From Niveispirillum sp. (lineage in GTDB: Bacteria > Pseudomonadota > Alphaproteobacteria > Azospirillales > Azospirillaceae), in contig JAEMSB010000043.1 in the NCBI GenBank assembly GCA_016463045.1, forward strand, positions 1 through 14,554: a DNA stretch of 14,554 nucleotides, written 5' to 3'. The translations under genes and the position numbers were made by a program. Each line of letters starts with the position of its first letter. Within the stretch, counting starts at the first letter, position 1. Positions 6,397 to 12,003 of this stretch are shown piece after piece. Below the pieces are notes generated by a model, which ran no database searches, was not told the origin of the DNA, and was given only the letters and a program-made list of their open reading frames with translations.

Positions 6397-7758
6397 TCAG
6401 CCGATAATGGTACCGGCATCAAACGGCAGCCGGCCCTCGACTTGCCCGACCAGCCGATAATGGCTGAGGCCGCTATCGAACTGACCACTGGCGACTGCGG
6501 CTGCGACATCCGGGTTCTTGGAAAGATAGTAGGCTTCATTGAAATGATCGGTGGCCAGACGACCCTCGAAGCGGCCAAAAGACAGATAATGGTCGATCGC
6601 CGAACCGATCTGTCCGGACGAAATCGCCACGGCCACATCGGGGTTGAGTTCCAGATAGTCAGCCGTGTTGAAATAGGCGTTGGGATTGCGCCCTTCGAAC
6701 TGCCCGAACAGCAGGTAATGTTCGAAGGCACTACGCACGGAACCGTTGGCGACGGCAGCGGCGATATCCGGGTTGTGCGCCAGATAATAATCGGTATCGA
6801 AGAACCAGGCGGGATCACGATCTTCCTTGGCCCCGAAGGACCAGAAATGATCTTCCAGCGACGAGACAGCGCCAGCGGTTACGGCAGCGGCGACATCGAC
6901 ATTGCGCAGGCCATAATAGGCATCGTCGAAGCGCACCTGGGTCAGATTCTCACCCCAATTGCTGCTGTCGATGACGCGGTCAGCGAACTGCACATATTCG
7001 ACATTATGAATGCTGATCTGGCCATCGGCGCCGGTGATCACCGCCCAGGTGGCGTTCCCTTCCGTCACGGCGGCGATTTTATAGGATGCGGCATTACCAG
7101 ACAGGACAACGCGATCCAGGCCGGCACCGCCATCAACACGGTCACCATTGGTCAGGCCGGTGAATACATCATTGCCACCAGCGCCGGAGATGTTATCTGC
7201 CCATGCGGTGGAGCGGATGGCGTCACCGCCATTGGTGCCAACAATGGGCACAACCTTGATATTGTTCGCCGCGTCGGAATATTTCCCGAAGGTGACATAG
7301 GCCATGTCGCCGGAAAAACCGATACCAACACTGTCCCAACTGGCAGACAGAAGGTTGCTGGCCGTTCCCGGATTGGACAGCCATTCCGCGAGCAGGTCGC
7401 TGCGAATGGTTCCCGCTACAACACCGTCGGCATTTTCCGCGATACTCTGCGGCAGGGACAGTTTTAATCCATCAGCCACGGCCAGAACGCCGGCGACAAA
7501 TCCCTGTCCATCACTCCAATGGTGCAGGGTTGGGACCGTGCGGTTGGCAACGGCGACCTTGGACCAAGCCGTGTAACCCACCTGGGTGTCGAAATCGACT
7601 GCATGCTGACCGGCCAGGACAGACAGGTCCAGACTGGGCTTCAGGGGCGCCAGCCCCTTGTCCGCACGCAAAGCGTTGATCGCGTGATAAAGGGCCAATT
7701 CGCTCACGGACAGGCTGTTGCTGCCGACAAAAAGCGTGGTTGCTGCTGTAAAACTCAT
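6397..7758 (-). CDS. CAP/SCP-domain protein with RTX-like motifs and four 43-residue repeats; probably exported
   Basis: I do not recognise a named gene; the 453-aa product is modular. Residues about 17-162 are a CAP/SCP-like domain: ALYHAINALRADKGLAPL, LSVLAGQHAVDF, then SIAEN, LLAEWLSNPG and GIGFSGDMAYVTFG. The usual second CAP histidine (NPGH) is Thr131 here, while His52 and Glu108 are kept. Residues about 173-222 carry RTX-like Gly/Asp turns (GAGGNDVF, GGAGLDRVVL) suggesting calcium binding. Residues 277-448 are four exact-length 43-residue repeats. There is no N-terminal signal peptide, which fits type I secretion, although no secretion genes are in the window. The ATG at 7758 has GGAGG nine bases upstream, inside the end of the preceding gene, with five bases between stop and start, so the pair is coupled. 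Confidence 0.8.
   Translation of the reverse strand: MSFTAATTLFVGSNSLSVSELALYHAINALRADKGLAPLKPSLDLSVLAGQHAVDFDTQVGYTAWSKVAVANRTVPTLHHWSDGQGFVAGVLAVADGLKLSLPQSIAENADGVVAGTIRSDLLAEWLSNPGTASNLLSASWDSVGIGFSGDMAYVTFGKYSDAANNIKVVPIVGTNGGDAIRSTAWADNISGAGGNDVFTGLTNGDRVDGGAGLDRVVLSGNAASYKIAAVTEGNATWAVITGADGQISIHNVEYVQFADRVIDSSNWGENLTQVRFDDAYYGLRNVDVAAAVTAGAVSSLEDHFWSFGAKEDRDPAWFFDTDYYLAHNPDIAAAVANGSVRSAFEHYLLFGQFEGRNPNAYFNTADYLELNPDVAVAISSGQIGSAIDHYLSFGRFEGRLATDHFNEAYYLSKNPDVAAAVASGQFDSGLSHYRLVGQVEGRLPFDAGTIIG
6415..6930 (-). repeat. Four tandem 129-bp (43-residue) coding repeats
   Basis: The repeats cover 6802-6930, 6673-6801, 6544-6672 and 6415-6543, in reading order residues 277-319, 320-362, 363-405 and 406-448, with no insertion or deletion between them. 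The shared core is F(D/N)xxYYLxxNPDVAAAV followed by xxGxxxSAxxHYxxFGxxEGR. The first copy is degenerate (GLRNVDV for the NPDV core, AKEDRDP for FEGRxP); the last three are close. Repeats of this type occur in large extracellular proteins of Rhodospirillales as far as I recall; their fold and ligand are unknown to me. Confidence 0.92.
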
Positions 7759-7763
7759 AATCT

Positions 7764-8906
7764 TCAGCCTCCAGCGACCAGCGGATCAGGTACCGGCGTC
7801 AGGTGGATTTCCACCGTCGCCTGCCCGATCACGGTCAGGTGTGATCCGCTATTGGCAACCAAAGCCCCCAAATCCGTGACGATGGCGCTGGACGTGCCCT
7901 CATCCCCGGACTTTTCGATCACCAAACTATCTTGCCCCTTGTCGAAATTCTCCACCTTAGCGGTCAGATCCTTGCCATGCCCGTCGAGCACGATCAGGAA
8001 CGTGTCCGTTTTCTTGTCCGTACCAACGAAGGTGACCTTGTCCTCAAAGCTCACCTGAATGTGGTCCCCGCCCACGGAGAAGGACAACGCCACCCCCTGG
8101 CTCTGTCCGGTGGGAACCGCAATGGCCTGTTTGGCACCTGTATCCACAACGTCCGGCGTTGCACTCTCAACCACGGCAACCGCCTGCGGAACGGGCTTTT
8201 CGACGGGTGCCGTAACTGCCGAGCCACTATCGGCCACAGCGGTCACGGTCTCGCTGCGCTGTTCCACCTTCAAGGACGTCGGCGTTTGCACCTGTGTGGA
8301 CGCAGGAGCCGTGACATCCTCATGCCGGGGCGCGGGCAGATGGCTATCAACGGCTGGCAAATCCAGGATGGTCTTGGTAGCATCAATGCCGTGGTCGCCA
8401 GCGTCAGGCGCGCCGGTCGGCGGCAGGGGCGATGCCATCGCATCGTGCGTGACGGCGTTGGCGATCACTTCCGTGGTCAGGGCGGCCACAACCGCACTGA
8501 CGATGCGCAGGAAGGCATGGGTGCCGTCCTTGTCGTCATCACCGTCGGCGGCTGCACCATCGTGATGGATCACGGTGTCGAGTCCGGCCAGGACCGATAC
8601 ATCGATATTGGACAGCGCCTGACGCAACGTGTCGCCGGACCAGGTTTCCCCATCCAGCACATGGACCACAAAGAAGCCGTCAATGCGGGCGATATGGACC
8701 AGCGCATCACCGGTCGACACATCCTCGATCGAGAACCAGGGATCTCCCTCATCCGACAGCCCAGACGCGGCCTCCACCATCAAGCCATGGCGGGCGAACA
8801 AATCCAGACAACGATAGACATCAGCGATGTCCTGGTTGCTCCAGAACCCGCTATTACCGTTCGTCGTGCGTCCCGGAAACCGGAATATTTCGGCCGACGC
8901 GCTCAT
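7764..8906 (-). CDS. Protein of unknown function: EGDPWF-motif N-terminal domain, disordered linker, RTX-like C-terminus
   Basis: This 380-aa protein matches no named family that I can state. An N-terminal globular domain (about 20-85) has FWSNQDIADVYRCLDLFARHG, then SDEGDPWFSIEDVSTGDALV and HIARIDGFFVVHVL. I recall similar N-termini in uncharacterised alphaproteobacterial proteins. An Asp-rich patch (DGDDDKDG, 121-128) and a 20-residue hydrophobic stretch (131-151) follow, then a Pro/Ala/Thr/Val-rich linker (157-270). The C-terminal domain (271-371) contains DTFLIVLDGHG and AKVENFDKGQDSLVI, resembling the DF..G.D.L end motif of RTX proteins. No signal peptide is visible. The start overlaps the upstream regulator gene by four bases (ATGA), and its stop is five bases before the CAP/repeat gene, so all three are probably one transcript. 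Confidence 0.75.
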   Translation of the reverse strand: MSASAEIFRFPGRTTNGNSGFWSNQDIADVYRCLDLFARHGLMVEAASGLSDEGDPWFSIEDVSTGDALVHIARIDGFFVVHVLDGETWSGDTLRQALSNIDVSVLAGLDTVIHHDGAAADGDDDKDGTHAFLRIVSAVVAALTTEVIANAVTHDAMASPLPPTGAPDAGDHGIDATKTILDLPAVDSHLPAPRHEDVTAPASTQVQTPTSLKVEQRSETVTAVADSGSAVTAPVEKPVPQAVAVVESATPDVVDTGAKQAIAVPTGQSQGVALSFSVGGDHIQVSFEDKVTFVGTDKKTDTFLIVLDGHGKDLTAKVENFDKGQDSLVIEKSGDEGTSSAIVTDLGALVANSGSHLTVIGQATVEIHLTPVPDPLVAGG

Positions 8907-9274
8907 GCCGGCCTCCCTTCTTCATGGCTCTGCCGCAGGGCGGCGAATGCATCGGGTTCGAAAGCGGCAAGATAGCTCGCCGCGAAATCAGCAGGCTCCA
9001 TCCCCAGCGCCAAGGCCCAGCCGGAAAGCACGCCCTCCGGCAATCGACCGCGACCGGACTCGATCGCGCTGACCAGTGTCGGGGTGGCCAGTCCGATAGC
9101 ATCCGCCAGCGAGCGGGTGGTGAAACCACGATCCAGGCGACGCTGCCGAATGATCCGTCCCCATGCGGCCCGCCGCTCCCGCAGCGCCGACATCCGTTCC
9201 CGGGCAACAGGATCAGCCGTCTCGTGACGGGCCGCCTTCAGCTGCGCGATATGGATGGAGACGATTTCGCCCAT
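8903..9274 (-). CDS. XRE-family helix-turn-helix regulator (first gene-proximal copy)
   Basis: The 123-aa protein has a Cro/C1-type HTH at about residues 36-93: WGRIIRQRRLDRGFTTRSLA, then the recognition region GLATPTLVSAIESGRGRLPE and WALALGMEPADF. The N-terminal 35 residues are charged and probably helical. The C-terminal tail (YLAAFEPDAFAAL) parallels the paralogue encoded just upstream, indicating an old duplication. A weak ribosome binding site (AAGG) precedes the ATG at 9274, and the stop overlaps the start of the EGDPWF-domain gene. It probably regulates this operon; its DNA site is unknown. The C-terminus lacks any recognisable ligand-binding or peptidase domain. Confidence 0.88.
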   Translation of the reverse strand: MGEIVSIHIAQLKAARHETADPVARERMSALRERRAAWGRIIRQRRLDRGFTTRSLADAIGLATPTLVSAIESGRGRLPEGVLSGWALALGMEPADFAASYLAAFEPDAFAALRQSHEEGRPA

Positions 9275-9301
9275 GTGGCGGCTACCTTAAGCTTCTGACC
9301 T

Positions 9302-9661
9302 TCAAACAACCCGGAAACGCGGTGCCTGCTTTTCCCCATCCCCGTCGCTGGGTGCCGTTGTACCGGCTTCACCGAACAGAATGGAATGGGTAATGGGATC
9401 ATAAAACTGCATAAGGGTCCTTACGAATTCAGCCGGCTGCATCTGCAGGGCGGCAGCCCAGGCCAGATAGCTGTCCGGCGGAATGCGACCTCGCCCCGCC
9501 TCAATCATCGACACCATTGTGTAATACTCAAGGCCGACAGCCTCCGCCAGCGCACGCTGGGTCAGCCCGACTTCCGTACGGCGGCTTTTCAGCCAGGCAC
9601 CGGCCTGTCGGCGCAGCTCCTTGACCTCTTCACCACCGCCATGTTGAGGATGTGAGTACAT
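9302..9661 (-). CDS. XRE-family helix-turn-helix regulator (paralogue, operon leader)
   Basis: The 119-aa protein has an HTH at about 17-75: AGAWLKSRRTEVGLTQRALA, GLEYYTMVSMIEAGRGRIPP and WAAALQMQPAEFV, then QFYDPITHSILFG. It shares the IExGRGRxP and WAxAL..xPAxF pattern with the neighbouring regulator (start 9274, 27 bases after this stop), but its sequence is closer to the ordinary XRE consensus (GLTQRALAEAVG). The ATG at 9661 is preferred because GGAG lies six bases upstream; an ATG at 9673 in frame would add MECR but has no clear ribosome binding site. It is the first gene of the probable four-gene operon. A minus-strand TTATAAA at about 9703-9709 could be a -10, without a convincing -35. 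Confidence 0.86.
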   Translation of the reverse strand: MYSHPQHGGGEEVKELRRQAGAWLKSRRTEVGLTQRALAEAVGLEYYTMVSMIEAGRGRIPPDSYLAWAAALQMQPAEFVRTLMQFYDPITHSILFGEAGTTAPSDGDGEKQAPRFRVV

Positions 9662-9943
9662 CCGGCACTCCATGAACTCTGTCTGCGAAGAACATAAGCG
9701 ACTTTATAACAGATTACCACTTTTCTCTCGTCCCATCCGCCGCAGAGCTTGCCGGCCCTGGCCGCATACAGCGAAATGCATCGAATCCGCCCTGCGGATA
9801 GAGCCGCAGGCGTCAGGAACAGGGTTTTGGCGCAAGGGACAGGAGGCGACTCCAACGCGACTCCGGGGGATTGGGGCCTGCCTGACAGGAGGCGCCGACC
9901 ATTGTTGATGGGCACCTCCCCTGGGCCATTGATATGGCGCCGA
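9662..9943. other. Gene-free spacer between chemoreceptor-like gene and HTH operon
   Basis: About 280 bases hold no supportable gene; short ORFs here on either strand lack family resemblance and good starts. The right part (about 9840-9940) is GC-rich and contains only an imperfect hairpin (GCCT...AGGC, 9876-9893) without a T-run. The left part (9690-9720) is AT-richer and is the likely promoter zone of the HTH-led operon on the minus strand. Confidence 0.5.
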
Positions 9944-11092
9944 TCAGGCGTTCCCGTGCCGGGCGTTCCAGGCGGCCTCAACCTCCGGCGGGCGTTGCAG
10001 GATCAGGCCGTACCAGCCAAGGCCCTTGTATGTCTCGTAACCGGGCGTGAGGGCGAAGGCCACCATCGTGCCGTCTTCGGCTGTGTAATAGCCCATGTCC
10101 CGCCCGCCGGTCGTCAGCGGGTAGCGGCCAATCAGCAGGTAGCGCTTATCACTGGCGGCGAGGACCCGGAAACTTCTGTCCACGATGAGGCACTTGGTGC
10201 GGCCTTCCAGCCGCTCCTCCTCCGTCAAACGGACATTCTCGACGACAGCACCGGCCTGCGGCGCCCAATCGAAGAAGATGCCCAGTACACCCAAGGGACG
10301 GCCATGCTCCTCTCCGCCAGCCCGGATGGCAGTGGCATAGGTGGCCACGGGTTGATTGTTCAGGCCTTCATGCGGTGCCACATCCGCAACCGCGAACGCG
10401 GTGCCGTCACGCGTGGCCATGGCGTCGCGGAACCAGCTTTCATTCGCCACGGAGCGCCCCGTGACCGGATACCGGTCGGGCCGACCGCTGGCCACCACAC
10501 GCCCCTGGGCGTCGGCCACCCAGATATCCAGGTAAACCGTGTATGATTTCAGAATGACGCCCAGGCGATGGCTGGCATGGCTGGCGCTCCCCGGTCCCGG
10601 CTTCTCAAGGGCATCGACCACGGCGCTGTCGGTTGCCCACCAGCGCACGTCACAGGACCGCTCGTAAAGATTGCGGTCGATAATGTCGATCATGTTAAGC
10701 GCGAGATCCGCAAGACGCTGACCCCGCATAGATCCGACAAGCCCCTGGCCCAGCTGATGCAACCGGTTGGCGCTACCCACGATTTCATCACGCATCTGGG
10801 TGGCTGCCTGGTCAATCTGCGATGAGATTGTCTGCACCTCTGCCGCCACGACGCCGAAGCCGGCGCCATGCACACCGGCGCGCGCCGCCTCAATCTTCGC
10901 ATTCAGTGCCAGTATCTTTGTGCGGCGAGTGATGTCGCCAATGGCGCTTGTGCGCATGGCAGACACTTCCGCCACCTCGCGCGCAAGTTCGATGATGGTT
11001 TCGGGAGAGGCTTCCTGATCAGGATGAGCCGCATATGCGGAAATGTCCGCCGTCAAATCTTTCGGCATGTGTACCACGGTTCTTTTTAGCAT
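9944..11092 (-). CDS. Soluble mini chemoreceptor: N-terminal MCP hairpin tip, C-terminal Cache sensor
   Basis: The 382-aa product has no membrane helix or signal peptide. Residues about 35-115 hold the highly conserved tip of a methyl-accepting chemotaxis protein (ILALNAKIEAARAGVHGAGF, then GVVAAEVQTIS), flanked by only about 25 residues of helix on either side, so the long methylation helices of normal receptors are missing. Residues about 140-370 resemble a Cache-type sensor: LYERSCDVRWWATDSAVVDAL, YLDIWVADAQGRVVASG, ESWFRDAM, and LGVLGIFFDW, with a second lobe from about 300. The order is reversed compared with ordinary receptors, where the sensor comes first. It may bind CheA/CheW in the cytoplasm or act elsewhere. 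The ATG at 11092 lacks a strong ribosome binding site; Met9 at 11068 is possible. Confidence 0.82.
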   Translation of the reverse strand: MLKRTVVHMPKDLTADISAYAAHPDQEASPETIIELAREVAEVSAMRTSAIGDITRRTKILALNAKIEAARAGVHGAGFGVVAAEVQTISSQIDQAATQMRDEIVGSANRLHQLGQGLVGSMRGQRLADLALNMIDIIDRNLYERSCDVRWWATDSAVVDALEKPGPGSASHASHRLGVILKSYTVYLDIWVADAQGRVVASGRPDRYPVTGRSVANESWFRDAMATRDGTAFAVADVAPHEGLNNQPVATYATAIRAGGEEHGRPLGVLGIFFDWAPQAGAVVENVRLTEEERLEGRTKCLIVDRSFRVLAASDKRYLLIGRYPLTTGGRDMGYYTAEDGTMVAFALTPGYETYKGLGWYGLILQRPPEVEAAWNARHGNA

Positions 11093-11429
11093 TGAGAACA
11101 GTTGGTGGGGTTTGCTTCCTTGCCCCTTGCGTCCTTGCAGGGGGTGCGGCTTTGCGCCGTCTACGATCGATACTCTAACAATTGCTCAAAATTTATCCAT
11201 ATTAAATATTGATCAAAATATGTGCATGGCCGTTTTCTGCTTCTTCACTCCACGCTATTGATGGGTTATTGTTTATATTCTGTTAAAGCGAATTTGCTTA
11301 CTATTTGTTCATGCCTGCTCATTAAATGGACAAATTCCACGCAGATGCACCGCACCCCCTTTCCAGCGGACGCGGCTTGGTTTAATTGCTGGGGCAATAT
11401 TGCGATTTTTGAACAGGGGTTCCCAGCCG
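11093..11429. other. AT-rich divergent intergenic region
   Basis: About 337 bases separate the chemoreceptor-like gene (minus) from the 134-aa gene (plus). The core from about 11165 to 11335 is markedly AT-rich against the GC-rich background and includes TATTGATCAAAATA-type sequence (around 11207-11220) and several T/A runs. A perfect 10-bp palindrome, GCAATATTGC, sits at 11394-11403, 26 bases before the plus-strand start. Promoters for both genes are expected here, but I could not assign -35/-10 pairs with confidence. Confidence 0.5.
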
Positions 11430-11834
11430 ATGGCCACCATTTTTGTCGCCCGCAGCGCCAATCTCAGCCAGTGGGGTTCCGATGTCGGGCTGGGCAAGAA
11501 CCTGTTCAAGATCGGTGTCTGCGATGGTGATCCAGCCCCTTTGCTGGCCGAAGGGTTCGCAGGGGAGAAGGATTGGACCCTGGTCAAGAAGCAGACCGAT
11601 GTCGAGGTGACGGAGGAAGAGGTCCGCGAACGTCTGTCCAAGCGGCAGAAACGCGTGGACCCCACATACTATCCCCGCATCAAGGGGGAAGAGACCCTTT
11701 TCAAAGTGGTTGACGCCGATGTGCAACGGCACATCGTCCTGGCCCGTGCCATGGCGGGGGAGAGCGAGCGGGCGGCTATCAAGCTGAAGGTCGCGGATTA
11801 CGCGGTTTATTTGATCAGCAACGCCCTGCGCTGA
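11430..11834 (+). CDS. Small hypothetical protein (134 aa), possibly GIY-YIG/T5orf172-like
   Basis: The start MATIFVARSANLSQWGSDVG was chosen at ATG 11430 because the protein becomes well-structured from there; AGGGG lies about 11 bases upstream, a loose ribosome binding site. The frame opens at a TTG 30 bases earlier. The pairing of TIFVARS with LFKIGVCDGDP (residues 3-9 and 25-35) resembles the two strands of the GIY-YIG nuclease fold as seen in T5orf172 proteins, but the catalytic Arg and Glu positions are not evident. The middle is charged (VTEEEVRERLSKRQKR) and the end (IKLKVADYAVYLISNALR) is probably helical. No signal peptide or membrane helix. It is probably cytoplasmic; function unknown. 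Confidence 0.75.
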   Translation: MATIFVARSANLSQWGSDVGLGKNLFKIGVCDGDPAPLLAEGFAGEKDWTLVKKQTDVEVTEEEVRERLSKRQKRVDPTYYPRIKGEETLFKVVDADVQRHIVLARAMAGESERAAIKLKVADYAVYLISNALR

Positions 11835-12003
11835 CGAGGAGAGAGGCGAGAGCGCGGGGCGCCGGACCGGTTATCTTTTAAGATTCAGGACAAGCCCGCA
11901 TCGGCAGCCGTGCTGTTCCCCATGACGTCATTGAGAAAGCGTTGCTTCCGATGTGTCCGTGACGGTACTACTGCGAAAGGAGTGCCGCCACCGGGGGAAT
12001 AAG

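Noticed and set aside
9876..9893. Possible terminator downstream of the chemoreceptor-like gene
   Set aside because: The stem is short and mismatched, the loop would be too tight, and there is no T-run on the minus strand.
9672..9908. 78-aa plus-strand ORF in the HTH/chemoreceptor spacer
   Set aside because: No ribosome binding site, Arg/Pro-rich composition and overlap with the likely promoter of the HTH operon.
11873..11884. ATCTT-TT-AAGAT mini hairpin after the 134-aa gene
   Set aside because: Five AT-rich pairs with a two-base loop and no following T-run are too weak to call a terminator.
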